From Cytobacillus oceanisediminis 2691 (GTDB lineage: Bacteria > Bacillota > Bacilli > Bacillales > Cytobacillaceae), in the NCBI RefSeq assembly GCF_007678455.1, contig NZ_VEEP01000001.1, forward strand, positions 124,001 to 188,000: a DNA stretch of 64,000 bases, read 5' to 3'. How positions within the stretch are numbered: position 1 is the first letter of the stretch; each line of letters starts with the position of its first letter. A model generated the notes under the pieces. That model did no database searches. It was given only the letters and a program-made list of their open reading frames with translations, and was not told the origin of the DNA. Made by a program: the position numbers and the translations under genes. Positions 24,487 to 33,429 of this stretch are shown here, one piece after another.

Positions 24487-26466
24487 ATGGAAAAAAGATT
24501 GATCAAGGCAGAAGATTTATTTGAATTGAAATCCGTCACAGATCCCCAGTTTTCGCCTGATGGTAAAAAGTGTGTGTTTGTGCAGACTGAGATGTTGGAG
24601 AAGAAGAATGATTATGCCTCCAATCTATACATAATTGATATAGAAGGCGGGGAGCCGAAACAATGGACCTATGGGGAAAACCGCAGTCAAACACCACGAT
24701 GGTCACCGGACGGCACGAAGCTCGCATTCGTTTCGAACCGCAGCGGGAAGAATCAAATTTTTGTCCTGGATGCAGCTGGCGGTGAGGCAATGCAGGTGAC
24801 TGATTTCGAGAATGGTGCCAGTGGCCCAGTGTGGTCTCCGGACGGCAAAAAAATTGCTTGTTCCGTCTCATTAAAACCGGATGAGGATTTGTTTGAGAAA
24901 GCAGACGAAAAAAAGGATGACAAGAAACAAGAACCGTTCGTTGCTGAGGAAATGAAATATAAATCAGACTCTGCTGGCTTCTGGGATGGGAAGTACAGGC
25001 AGACTGTCATTGTGAATGTTGTAGATGAAGAGGCGGAGGTGGTTGCAAAAGGAGAGGCAGACTACCATTTGCAGTGCTGGTCTCCTGATGGCAAGAGTCT
25101 TGTATTGTCGGCGGATGAGTCGCCGGAACGGGATTTTTCATTTAAGAGCGACCTATTGCTGATGGACATCAAGTCAGGAGACAAAACAAAGATTACAAAT
25201 GGCAAAGGGTACTTTGGCAATGCAGTTTTTTCTCCAGATGGAAAATACATTGGCTATATAGGGCATGAAAGGGAATTTGAGAATGCCACTTTAAGCCAGT
25301 TATATATTCGTGACATGGAGACTGGGAATGTGCAATGCATTACGGAAAACATGGATATCCTTGTCGGTGACGCTGTTGCGGCGGATTTCCAACAGGGAGC
25401 CCACAGTCCGGGGTTGATTTGGGGTGATGACAGTGAAAGCCTATATTTCCTGGCGACCGACCAGGGAAACACTGTTTTATATTTCGCTAACTTAAATGGA
25501 GAAGTGTACCCAGCGCTACTCGATCAGCAGCATGTATATGGTTATACACTGGACAGGAAAAATCAGAGGATTGTTGCCGCAATCAGCAACCCGGTGCTTC
25601 CTGGGGAACTGTTCCAACTGGAAGTAACCACTGGTGAAATGAAGCAGTTGACCTCAGTGAACGAAAAGTTCCTGAAATCCATTACTTTATCTCAGCCAGA
25701 ACAGATTTCATTCCAGGCTGGTGACGGCACGCCCCTCCATGGATGGATCATGAAGCCAGCTGGATATGAAGAGGGCAAAAAGTATCCGCTGATTCTTGAA
25801 GTTCACGGCGGCCCGCACGCAATGTATGCAAACTCTTATTTCAACGAGTTCCAGGTCCTCGCGGCAGAAGGCTATGGAGTTCTTTATATCAATCCGCGCG
25901 GCAGCCACGGCTATGGGCAGCAATTTGTCAATGCCGTGCGCGGTGATTATGGCGGCGGAGACTACCAGGATGTCATGGATGCCGTCGATTATGCGCTGAA
26001 AAACTACGATTTCATTGACAAGGACCGTTTGGGAGTGACCGGCGGCAGCTATGGCGGATTCATGACAAACTGGATCGTCGGCCATACAGACAGATTCAAG
26101 GCAGCGGTAACCCAGCGCTCGATTTCAAACTGGATCAGCTTCTATGGTGTCAGTGATATCGGCTACTATTTTACCGAGTGGCAAATCAAGGCAGACCTAA
26201 GCAATCTGGAAACATTATGGAAGCACTCACCATTGGCTTATGTGGATAAAATCAATACACCACTACTGATTCTTCACAGTGAAAAGGATTACCGCTGTCC
26301 GATTGAACAAGCTGAGCAGCTTTTCATCGCTTTAAAGAGACAGGGGAAAGAAACAAGATTCATCCGATTCCCTGAATCAAACCATGAGCTATCAAGAAGC
26401 GGAAAGCCGAATTTGCGCTTGAGCAGACTGGCAGCTATTGTTGATTGGTTTAATAGCCATCTGTAA
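24487..26466 (+). CDS. S9 family peptidase (acylaminoacyl-peptidase/prolyl oligopeptidase type)
   Basis: A serine peptidase of about 659 aa. The N-terminal two thirds is a TolB/WD40-like beta-propeller with repeated FSPDGKK, WSPDGTK and WSPDGKK segments. The C-terminal alpha/beta-hydrolase domain (about 400-655) has the nucleophile motif GGSYGG (Ser521 from this start) and the catalytic Asp and His regions HSEKDYRCP and PESNHEL. It probably clears peptides in the cytoplasm. An ATG at 24475 is also possible, but GGAAGG lies right against it and is better spaced for 24487. It is monocistronic with a strong terminator. Confidence 0.88.
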   Translation: MEKRLIKAEDLFELKSVTDPQFSPDGKKCVFVQTEMLEKKNDYASNLYIIDIEGGEPKQWTYGENRSQTPRWSPDGTKLAFVSNRSGKNQIFVLDAAGGEAMQVTDFENGASGPVWSPDGKKIACSVSLKPDEDLFEKADEKKDDKKQEPFVAEEMKYKSDSAGFWDGKYRQTVIVNVVDEEAEVVAKGEADYHLQCWSPDGKSLVLSADESPERDFSFKSDLLLMDIKSGDKTKITNGKGYFGNAVFSPDGKYIGYIGHEREFENATLSQLYIRDMETGNVQCITENMDILVGDAVAADFQQGAHSPGLIWGDDSESLYFLATDQGNTVLYFANLNGEVYPALLDQQHVYGYTLDRKNQRIVAAISNPVLPGELFQLEVTTGEMKQLTSVNEKFLKSITLSQPEQISFQAGDGTPLHGWIMKPAGYEEGKKYPLILEVHGGPHAMYANSYFNEFQVLAAEGYGVLYINPRGSHGYGQQFVNAVRGDYGGGDYQDVMDAVDYALKNYDFIDKDRLGVTGGSYGGFMTNWIVGHTDRFKAAVTQRSISNWISFYGVSDIGYYFTEWQIKADLSNLETLWKHSPLAYVDKINTPLLILHSEKDYRCPIEQAEQLFIALKRQGKETRFIRFPESNHELSRSGKPNLRLSRLAAIVDWFNSHL

Positions 26467-26486
26467 AAATACGATTACTTTCTAAC

Positions 26487-26520
26487 CCGCGGCGAATCCC
26501 AATGCCGCGGATTTTTTTTT
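26487..26520 (+). terminator. Intrinsic terminator of the S9 peptidase gene
   Basis: CCGCGGC / GCCGCGG stem (26487-26493 and 26504-26510), then A and nine T residues. Confidence 0.92.
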
Positions 26521-26525
26521 GAAAA

Positions 26526-26553
26526 TTTCACCAGAAAAGTTTAAGGTTATAAT
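26526..26553 (+). promoter_or_regulatory. Promoter of the LCP-family gene
   Basis: TTTCAC at 26526-26531, a 16-bp spacer and a perfect TATAAT at 26548-26553, about 60 bp before the start codon. Confidence 0.6.
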
Positions 26554-26614
26554 GAAAGAAGGAAAATACTATAGATGATGTTTTTCAATAACTATACTCG
26601 GAAGGAACTTTCAT

Positions 26615-27553
26615 ATGAGATCTGATAGGCACCAGCATAAGAAAAAAAGAAAAAGAATCAGATGGTCCAGCATTTTTTTGCTGCTGTTCCTCCTGGCCGG
26701 GGCCGTGCTGCTCTACTCCTATATGCAGTATCGCTCTGGAGTGAATGATTCGGAAGAGGCTGCGAATCAAAATAAGCAGGAATACCATTTTAACGGCGAG
26801 CGTGACCGTAACGGACTGACAAATATTCTGTTGATTGGCAGCGATGCCAGAGGGAAAGAAGCTTCCCGTTCGGATACAATCATGATTGCCAGCTATAATC
26901 CGGATACAGAATCTTATAAATTGACCTCGATTATGAGGGACACTTATGTGGAAATTCCAGGGCATGGGATGAATAAAATCAATGCAGCTTTTGCGCTTGG
27001 CGGACCGGAATTATTGAGACAGACAATCAAGGACAATTTTGATGTCAGCCTCCAATATTATTCGATCGTTGATTTCGAAGGATTCGTGCGCCTGATTGAT
27101 GAGGCATTTCCCGAAGGTGTAGAGGTCAATGTTGAAAAGCAAATGTCAAAAGGAATCGGTGTCACATTGGAACCTGGTGTGCAAAGGCTGGATGGAAAAC
27201 ATTTGCTTGGATATGTCCGCTTCCGGCAGGATGCAGTCGGAGACTTTGGCCGAGTCGAACGTCAGCAAAGTGTCATAAAAGAGGTCGGCAAGGAGTTTGC
27301 CAGCATCCAGACGCTCCCGAAGCTTCCTAAACTGGTAGGAGTAGTTACTCCTTTCATCAATACCAATATGGATACTGGTGATATTTTGTCGATGGGTAAA
27401 GGCCTGATTTCAAAGGATAATCGGGATATTGAAACAATGAGAATTCCGGTTGAAGGGTCATACGAGGATCAGAGGGTGAGCGGTGCCGGTGCAGTGCTGG
27501 CGATTGATTTAGAAGCAAACAGACAGGCCCTGGAGGAATTTTTAGCTAAATAG
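26615..27553 (+). CDS. LytR-CpsA-Psr (LCP) family cell-wall polymer transferase
   Basis: A 312-aa type II membrane protein: a basic N-terminus (KKKRKRIR), one membrane helix (about 15-36) and an extracellular LCP domain (about 65-215). LCP landmarks are ILLIGSDAR, the SRSDTIMIASYNPD metal and phosphate site, IMRDTYVEIPGHGMNKINAAF and the later HLLGYVRFRQDAVGDFGRVERQQ. Such enzymes (TagT/U/V) attach wall teichoic acid or related glycopolymers to peptidoglycan. The exact polymer is unknown. The ATG at 26615 has GGAAGGA. Confidence 0.9.
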   Translation: MRSDRHQHKKKRKRIRWSSIFLLLFLLAGAVLLYSYMQYRSGVNDSEEAANQNKQEYHFNGERDRNGLTNILLIGSDARGKEASRSDTIMIASYNPDTESYKLTSIMRDTYVEIPGHGMNKINAAFALGGPELLRQTIKDNFDVSLQYYSIVDFEGFVRLIDEAFPEGVEVNVEKQMSKGIGVTLEPGVQRLDGKHLLGYVRFRQDAVGDFGRVERQQSVIKEVGKEFASIQTLPKLPKLVGVVTPFINTNMDTGDILSMGKGLISKDNRDIETMRIPVEGSYEDQRVSGAGAVLAIDLEANRQALEEFLAK

Positions 27554-27660
27554 ACTGCGGGCTGCTGATTAGAGGTGTACAATCGACTCTATGAGGTAAT
27601 TAGAAAATAAGATTTTAGATGCCTGCCGACCCAGAAGGTTGTTTGGACAAGGAGATTTCA

Positions 27661-28272
27661 ATGGATGTTGAATGGATGAAAGAATGGTTTACAATTGAAA
27701 ATATTATGGAGCTGCTCAGCCAGTACCGTTCCTTTGGGCCGATTCCGGGGATTTTGCTGCCGATGCTCGAAGCATTTCTGCCATTCCTGCCGTTGTTTTT
27801 ATTTGTCATGGCGAATGCGAATGCATTTGGGCTATGGCTTGGGTTTCTTTTTTCCTGGACTGGTGCGGTACTCGGAGCGTTGCTCGTATTTTGGATTTTC
27901 CGCCGATATGGCCAGGGACGACTTCTCCGGTTTTTACAGAGGCACCCAAAAGTCCAGAAAGGGATGGATTGGATTGAACGCCATGGTTTCGGGCCGATTT
28001 TCCTGATGCTGTGCTTTCCTTTTACTCCTTCTGCCCTCGTCAATATAGTCGCCGGGCTTTCAAAAATCAGCATGGCCCAGTATATGCTTGCTGTCATAGC
28101 GGGCAAAATGGTGATGATTTTTACCATCAGCTTCGTTGGCTATGATATTCGCGCCTTAATTACCAATCCGGCACGGACTGCCCTTGTTCTGGTGGTAATT
28201 GCCATCCTGTGGTATATCGGCAAAAGAATTGAAGTAAAAATGAATATGAGTGTTCAAAAAAACGATGACTGA
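27661..28272 (+). CDS. yhjE: TVP38/TMEM64 (SNARE-associated, DedA-like) membrane protein YhjE
   Basis: A 203-aa membrane protein with about five to six spans and the VTT/SNARE_assoc domain: EAFLPFLPLFLFVMANA, WTGAVLGALLVFWIFRRYG and the conserved HGFGPIFLMLCFPFTPSALVN. Related proteins are implicated in lipid flipping. The start at 27661 has AAGGAGA; the ATG at 27619 is rejected. Together with the next gene it reproduces the B. subtilis yhjE-sipV pair. Confidence 0.85.
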   Translation: MDVEWMKEWFTIENIMELLSQYRSFGPIPGILLPMLEAFLPFLPLFLFVMANANAFGLWLGFLFSWTGAVLGALLVFWIFRRYGQGRLLRFLQRHPKVQKGMDWIERHGFGPIFLMLCFPFTPSALVNIVAGLSKISMAQYMLAVIAGKMVMIFTISFVGYDIRALITNPARTALVLVVIAILWYIGKRIEVKMNMSVQKNDD

Positions 28273-28299
28273 AAACAGGATCAGGTTGACAGGTGGTGG

Positions 28300-28863
28300 A
28301 TGCAGAGGATGAGAGAAGCAATGAAAAGAGAAGGTGCAGAGTGGATCAAGGCTTTTTCGCTTGGCATTATCTTATTTGTCTTCATAAGAATCTTCTTCTT
28401 TTCCAATTACGTCGTTGAAGGGGAGTCGATGCTTCCGACATTGGAGGACGGGAATAAAGTCGTCGTCAACAAGTTGGGGTATGAGACGGATGATCTTGAG
28501 CGGTTTGATGTGATTGTCTTCCATGCGAATGAAGAGGAAGACTATGTGAAGCGGGTGATCGGGCTGCCGGGAGACCGGATCGAATATCGAAAGGACCGGT
28601 TATTCATCAATGGAAAGAAAGTGGCCGAACCATTTCTGAAGCAGTATCGTGACCAATCGCCAGAAGGTTATTTGACCGGTGATTTTACCCTCGAGGATTT
28701 GACCGGAGTTGAAACAGTGCCAGATGGAAAATTATTTGTTCTTGGTGATAATCGCCTCGGCAGCTGGGACAGCAGACAGTTTGGTTTCATTTCGGAAAAG
28801 CAGGTGGTTGGCAAGGTCAATCTGCGCTACTGGCCGCTTGAAGAAATGGATATAAAGTTTTGA
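28300..28863 (+). CDS. sipV: Signal peptidase I (SipV-like)
   Basis: A 187-aa type I signal peptidase with one N-terminal membrane anchor (about 18-36). The catalytic dyad is visible as Ser43 in EGESMLPTL and Lys84 in DYVKRVIGLPGD, and the C-terminal box is GDNRLGSWDSRQFG. It removes signal peptides from secreted preproteins. Three in-frame ATGs (28300, 28309, 28321) are possible starts; AGGTGGTGG at 28291-28299 would serve 28309 best. It follows yhjE by 27 bp and ends with a strong terminator. Confidence 0.92.
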   Translation: MQRMREAMKREGAEWIKAFSLGIILFVFIRIFFFSNYVVEGESMLPTLEDGNKVVVNKLGYETDDLERFDVIVFHANEEEDYVKRVIGLPGDRIEYRKDRLFINGKKVAEPFLKQYRDQSPEGYLTGDFTLEDLTGVETVPDGKLFVLGDNRLGSWDSRQFGFISEKQVVGKVNLRYWPLEEMDIKF

Positions 28864-28879
28864 GATATGCTTCTATGTG

Positions 28880-28910
28880 AAAAGACTCGTCAAATTTCGA
28901 GTCTTTTTTT
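28880..28910 (+). terminator. Intrinsic terminator of yhjE-sipV
   Basis: AAAAGACTCG / CGAGTCTTTT, a ten-base perfect stem followed by more T residues. Confidence 0.9.
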
Positions 28911-28915
28911 ATATT

Positions 28916-28943
28916 TTGTATGCTAGACTAGCATCATTATAAT
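28916..28943 (+). promoter_or_regulatory. Promoter of the STAND/BTAD regulator gene with a 15-bp palindrome in the spacer
   Basis: TTGTAT (28916-28921), a 16-bp spacer and a perfect TATAAT (28938-28943). The spacer is almost filled by the perfect palindrome ATGCTAG-A-CTAGCAT (28920-28934), a likely repressor site and different from the TGTAACT repeats downstream. Confidence 0.7.
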
Positions 28944-28963
28944 ATAAACAGGGCGGAGATTAT

Positions 28964-31900
28964 ATGCAGGGAACATTGCCATTGATCAAAACAAAGCTGA
29001 TTGTCCCCAGTTTGCAGGAACAATGGATCAGGCGTGCGGATTTTTCGAAGAAAATGAAAGCGATTACCGAAAAACGGCTGACCGTTATCCAGGCAGGGGC
29101 AGGTTATGGGAAGAGTACCGCTCTCGCGATGTATGTCAGGGACCAAAACGAGCAATGCTGCTGGTATACCATCACTTCTTCCGATGACGATATTCTCCCG
29201 TTTTTATCCTATTTGACAGCTTCGATCCAAACCTTGTTCCCGGACTTTGGCTTTGAATTAACAGCCTATATGAAAAAGATGGATCGCTATATAAGAGAAG
29301 AGGAATTAAGCATGCTCTCTTCGCTTTTCATCAACGAAACCTTGCAAATACCTGCGCCAATTATCGTCATCCTGGATGATTTCCACGCAATAGAACATTC
29401 CTACCATATCAATGTCTGGATGGAAAAGCTGCTTGAGCATATGCCAGACCATCTTCATCTCGTCATTTCGACCAGGACGAAGCCGGGTTGGAAGGTTCTT
29501 GCCAAAATGAAGGCAAGGAATGAGTTGAATGAGATTTCGAAAAGCGATTTGATTTTTGGCAAGGAAGAAATCGAATTACTGCTCTCTGACTATTATCAAA
29601 TGACAATCAGTGACGAACAAATCGACCAATTGTACAACATTACTGAAGGCTGGGTCATCGCGGTCGGAATGATTGCTCAGCAGCTGCCTCATCTTCAGAG
29701 TCTTGATGACCTTTTAACGGAGCCTGCAAAGTCGCTGGAGGATTTGTTTCAATACCTGGTTCATGAAGTATTCTCAAAACAGCCTCCGATGATTCAGCAG
29801 TTCCTCGAGCAGACCTGCATTTTCGAAGAAATCAGCTCTGAAGTATGTGATCACATACTTGGCATGAACGGTTCAGTCCAGATGCTGCAGCAGCTGGCAG
29901 CGAAAAACCTGTTCATTCATCAAGTTGGCGAGAACCAATTCCGCTATCATGCTCTTTTCCGTGAGTTCCTCGAGAATCGGCTGCTCACAAACCGGCCAGA
30001 GCATTACCATTATTTGATTTTGAACAGTGGACGTTATTTTGAAAAGAACGGACAGTGGGAAGAAGCTTTATACTGCTATGAAAAGGCCGGCCAATATAAT
30101 GCAGCAGCAGCGATTATGGATGAACAGGGATTGGAACTCCTTGAGAGGGGCAAACTCGAGAATCTGCAGGAGCGGCTGGTAAAAATCCCACAGGAAAATA
30201 AAGAGCGCTATTGTTCCCTATTATTCCTGGAAGGTGAGGTTTATCGCTACCGGTCCATGTACCAGCAGGCGGAAAGATGTTATGAAAAAGCGATCCAGAC
30301 AGCTGAGAGTACCGGCAATGTGGAGTGGGAAAGCAGAGCGCTTGAAGGAAAAGCAAAAATATATCTTGATACAATTCAGCCTCTGAAAGCGGAACGTATT
30401 TTGGCCAGGGCAATCGAACTCAGGGAAACAGCAAAGCTCGAGGGCACAGCCAAGGGAACAGGGAGACTGTACAGGCTGCTTGCCGAAAACCTGATCAATT
30501 CTGGACAGGCAGTGAAAGCTGAAAAATGGATTGAACGGGCGAGGGCGATGGGGGTGCAGATTGAAGACGGGAACCTTGAGGCTCGTCTCTACCTTAGGAC
30601 CGGCCGATTCGCTGAGACCAGGAGGATTTTAACGGATATAAAGGGAGTGGATAAGCTCCACCTGCCCCTATCCCATCGGGAAACAGACTTGTTGTTGGCA
30701 TTGATTGAAGCTTTTACAGGCAATGGAATGCAAGCGAAGATCCTGTCCCAGTCAGGCATTGAACATGGGATCAACAGCAAGGCACCATTCGTGGAGGCGT
30801 GCGGCTGGATCAGAATGGGGCATGCTGTTCAGCTGATTGATCAATACGATCTGGAGATGGCAGAAAAATGCTATGAAACTGCACTCGATATTATGGGCCG
30901 GCTGAGCATCGAAAGAGGGAAGGCTGAACCGCTGATGGGCCTTTGCATACTCTATGGGTCAAGAAGGGAATATGAGCGTTCTGCCGAGGCTGGAAGAAAG
31001 GCGCTGCTTGAAACGGAACAGGTGAAGGATGTTTGGCTTTCTGCCTTGATCACGCTTTGCATGTCAATCTCGGCCATTTACAATGACAGGTTCAAGGAAG
31101 CAGCCGAATTCCTGAGAAAAGCAGAGGAATTGTTCTATCAGTGCGGTGATGAGTATGGCAAAATGCTGCTGTCATTCTGGGATTCAGTTCAATATTTTAC
31201 ATTAGGCGATGAAGAAGGTTTCAAAACGGCATTCGCCAGCTTTTTAAAAAGAATGAAAACTGGTGGATATGAATTTTTCCTGAAAAAGAAGACGACATTT
31301 GGCCCCCGGGACTTGCAGATCCTCTCCCCGATGCTGATTCAGGCAATGAAGCTTTCAATTGTTCCGGCATATACGGAGAAGCTGATGGAGGATTTAAAAA
31401 TTCCACGCCTTAATGCCCATCCTGGCTATACGTTAAGGGTTCAGACTCTGGGACAATTCCGTCTTTGGCTTGGGGATAGGGAAGTGGAGGACAGAAGCTG
31501 GCAAAGAGGGAAGGCGAAAGAGCTTTTCCAGCTTTTCCTGACAAAAAGGAATCAGTTCTTGATGAAAGAAGATATCTTTCAGATTCTGTGGCCAGCATAT
31601 GAGGATAAAAATGCAGACAGAGATTTCAAAGTCGCGCTGAATGCTTTGAACAATGTCCTTGAACCTGCACGTAAGGCAAGGGCAGCCCCGTTTTTCGTCA
31701 TCAGGGATGGGACTGGTTATGGAATAAATCCTCACGCAGCGATAGAGCTGGATTCACGCCTTTTCGAAGAATGGGCAGAAACCGGTCTGGAAGAGAAGAA
31801 CACCGAAAAATCAATAGAGGAACTAGAACGCGCATTGCATTTATATAATGGGGATTATCTCCCGGAACGGAGATATGAAGACTGGTGCATCAATGAGCGG

Positions 31901-32194
31901 GAAAGGCTGCTGGTCTATTTTTTGCGCAGTGCCGAGAAACTGGCACAGCTGAATGTTAGGCGTGAAAACTATGACTCTGCCATCCACTGGTGCCAAAAAA
32001 TCCTCCACAAGGATCGAACATGGGAGGAAGCGTATAGACTATTGATGTTTTGCTATTATCGAAAAAACAATCGTCCACAGGCAATCCGGTGGTATCGGAA
32101 GTGTTGTGACGTACTGGAGGAAGAGCTAGGTGTAACTCCGCTTGAACCGACCAGGCATATGTATGACATGATCATCGAAGGAACGAATGCGTGA
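28964..32194 (+). CDS. Large STAND-type transcriptional regulator with TPR and C-terminal SARP-like wHTH-BTAD
   Basis: A 1076-aa MalT/LAL-type signal-transduction ATPase. Walker A is GAGYGKST (45-52) and Walker B is IVILDD (134-139). A winged-helix and helical STAND region runs to about 400, then TPR-like repeats from about 370 to 780. Instead of the usual LuxR helix-turn-helix, the C-terminus has an OmpR-like winged helix (about 824-920, LGQFRLWLGDREVEDRSWQR) followed by a bacterial transcriptional activator domain (BTAD, about 924-1070), the output module of SARP activators. It precedes the Liv/acyl-CoA cluster, whose promoters carry SARP-style direct repeats. The inducing ligand is unknown. 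Confidence 0.88.
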   Translation: MQGTLPLIKTKLIVPSLQEQWIRRADFSKKMKAITEKRLTVIQAGAGYGKSTALAMYVRDQNEQCCWYTITSSDDDILPFLSYLTASIQTLFPDFGFELTAYMKKMDRYIREEELSMLSSLFINETLQIPAPIIVILDDFHAIEHSYHINVWMEKLLEHMPDHLHLVISTRTKPGWKVLAKMKARNELNEISKSDLIFGKEEIELLLSDYYQMTISDEQIDQLYNITEGWVIAVGMIAQQLPHLQSLDDLLTEPAKSLEDLFQYLVHEVFSKQPPMIQQFLEQTCIFEEISSEVCDHILGMNGSVQMLQQLAAKNLFIHQVGENQFRYHALFREFLENRLLTNRPEHYHYLILNSGRYFEKNGQWEEALYCYEKAGQYNAAAAIMDEQGLELLERGKLENLQERLVKIPQENKERYCSLLFLEGEVYRYRSMYQQAERCYEKAIQTAESTGNVEWESRALEGKAKIYLDTIQPLKAERILARAIELRETAKLEGTAKGTGRLYRLLAENLINSGQAVKAEKWIERARAMGVQIEDGNLEARLYLRTGRFAETRRILTDIKGVDKLHLPLSHRETDLLLALIEAFTGNGMQAKILSQSGIEHGINSKAPFVEACGWIRMGHAVQLIDQYDLEMAEKCYETALDIMGRLSIERGKAEPLMGLCILYGSRREYERSAEAGRKALLETEQVKDVWLSALITLCMSISAIYNDRFKEAAEFLRKAEELFYQCGDEYGKMLLSFWDSVQYFTLGDEEGFKTAFASFLKRMKTGGYEFFLKKKTTFGPRDLQILSPMLIQAMKLSIVPAYTEKLMEDLKIPRLNAHPGYTLRVQTLGQFRLWLGDREVEDRSWQRGKAKELFQLFLTKRNQFLMKEDIFQILWPAYEDKNADRDFKVALNALNNVLEPARKARAAPFFVIRDGTGYGINPHAAIELDSRLFEEWAETGLEEKNTEKSIEELERALHLYNGDYLPERRYEDWCINERERLLVYFLRSAEKLAQLNVRRENYDSAIHWCQKILHKDRTWEEAYRLLMFCYYRKNNRPQAIRWYRKCCDVLEEELGVTPLEPTRHMYDMIIEGTNA

Positions 32195-32215
32195 GCTCAA
32201 AAGGAGGAGAAGGGA

Positions 32216-32611
32216 ATGGAAAGGCAGATTCATAGTTCGCTAAAGGTATTGCTAGTTTCAGATCTTGATCGTGCAAAGAAATTTTATTCGGAAGTATTAG
32301 GCTGCGAAGTAACGGACTGGTGGGTAATCCGGGATGGCTTTACAGGGCTTGGAATCAAACTGCTGGAAGCAAGCGATCCAAAAGACGTCAGGCCAAATCC
32401 TCCGCCGAAAGGGTCAGACATTGGTATTGACTTATATTGTTATGTCGAGGATTGGAAGGCACTGGATGAACTTTATCACGAATTTAAATCAAAAGGTGCT
32501 CCTATAGTGATCGAACCGTGGGTGGATGAAAATAATGGACCCTGGAAGGAATTTGCCATTAAGGACCTTGATGGCTACTGTATCGCCTTTGGCGGGACAG
32601 ATGGCTCATAA
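32216..32611 (+). CDS. VOC (glyoxalase/dioxygenase) superfamily protein
   Basis: A 131-aa single-domain protein with the beta-alpha-beta-beta-beta pattern of the vicinal-oxygen-chelate fold: LKVLLVSDLDRAKKFYSEVLG at the start and PWKEFAIKDLDGYCIAF at the end, where the metal-ligand Glu is expected. Substrate unknown. It starts 22 bp after the regulator stop with AAGGAGGAGAAGGG and so is probably co-transcribed with it. It might act on, or bind, a compound of this pathway. Confidence 0.8.
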   Translation: MERQIHSSLKVLLVSDLDRAKKFYSEVLGCEVTDWWVIRDGFTGLGIKLLEASDPKDVRPNPPPKGSDIGIDLYCYVEDWKALDELYHEFKSKGAPIVIEPWVDENNGPWKEFAIKDLDGYCIAFGGTDGS

Positions 32612-32624
32612 GCATTGGTTCAGA

Positions 32625-32942
32625 TTATACAACTGTAACGACCCTGTCAAAATAACTTTTCAGCATCAGCCATCTGGCAGGATAAGTCATGGCAAAGTCA
32701 GTGATTGACTGATCTGAATACATGAGCAGGCAATCGATTTGTCTTTTGTGGAACTGCAAGTCATAGAGCAGGGCATGCGGGATTGTATAATGTTCATTCA
32801 GCTGATATGGATTCAGCTTTACCGGCACTACTCTTTTTGTTTGAATAAAATCAGCCAGGGCATTTTGCTGGATTTCAAAGCTGTCATCCCGGGTACACCC
32901 ATTTATATGAATCTGTTCATTAATTAAATAGATAGCTTGCAT
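32625..32942 (-). CDS. Hypothetical protein, 105 aa
   Basis: A leftward gene with a strong site (GGAGGGGA, about 7 nt before ATG). The product is soluble and mixed-charge, with VPVKLNPYQLNEHYTIPHAL in the middle and a YSDQSITDFAM segment towards the end. I recognise no family. It converges on the VOC gene with a 13-bp gap and no obvious terminator. The next leftward gene starts 338 bp upstream. Confidence 0.6.
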   Translation of the reverse strand: MQAIYLINEQIHINGCTRDDSFEIQQNALADFIQTKRVVPVKLNPYQLNEHYTIPHALLYDLQFHKRQIDCLLMYSDQSITDFAMTYPARWLMLKSYFDRVVTVV

Positions 32943-33022
32943 AAAAAATCCCCTCCGTATTTTTAGGCATTAGTCCAATTATCGCCATAAAAATAGGAGG
33001 GGATACTTTTTTATTTGACCTT

Positions 33023-33280
33023 TTATCTGTGTCTGAGTTTATAGATGATTCCCGCGAGGATATTCGCCGGCAGGAACAATGGATTCGACTGCAGGTTCAT
33101 GTGCAGGACTTCTTCCTGGACAGGCATTTCCTCATACATTTCACTCAGTATTTGCTTTCGCCTTTTCTGTGAATCTTCCATGGTTTTTATGTACTTGTAT
33201 TGAATCAGTGTCATGATCGCAGTTGTGTTCAGCAATGGCAAACTGAAAAGGATGATAAGAAACCAGAATATAGAATCCAT
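33023..33280 (-). CDS. Small single-span membrane protein, hypothetical
   Basis: An 85-aa protein with one N-terminal membrane helix (about 3-27, MDSIFWFLIILFSLPLLNTT). A charged cytoplasmic-type segment with KRRKQILSEMYEEM follows. The AAGGGGG site lies 9 nt before the ATG. No family is recognised. It is divergent from the Liv operon and shares its upstream region. Confidence 0.6.
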   Translation of the reverse strand: MDSIFWFLIILFSLPLLNTTAIMTLIQYKYIKTMEDSQKRRKQILSEMYEEMPVQEEVLHMNLQSNPLFLPANILAGIIYKLRHR

Positions 33281-33347
33281 TGAAGTTGTCCCCCTTAATT
33301 TCTTATAAGGTAAAATCCCCAGATAGTTTCATATTTTTCAAATTCGC

Positions 33348-33380
33348 TGTAACTCATTTGTAACTGCATTTTTTTAAGAT
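33348..33380 (+). promoter_or_regulatory. SARP-type heptamer direct repeat and -10 of the Liv operon
   Basis: TGTAACT at 33348-33354 and again at 33359-33365 (perfect copies, 4-bp spacer, 11-bp period). Nine bases on, TAAGAT (33375-33380) can serve as -10. The position 17 bp upstream of it has no -35-like hexamer. The same element with the same 9-bp offset occurs at 41776-41808. Confidence 0.7.
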
Positions 33381-33384
33381 GATG

Positions 33385-33403
33385 TCAAAGCTTGTGGCTT
33401 TGA
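33385..33403 (+). promoter_or_regulatory. Inverted repeat at the expected transcription start of the Liv operon
   Basis: TCAAAGC-TTGTG-GCTTTGA, seven-base perfect arms. It could be an operator at +1 or a 5-prime stem in the mRNA; no T run follows. Confidence 0.45.
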
Positions 33404-33429
33404 TGCAACATTTTAAAGGGGGAGAGAAA

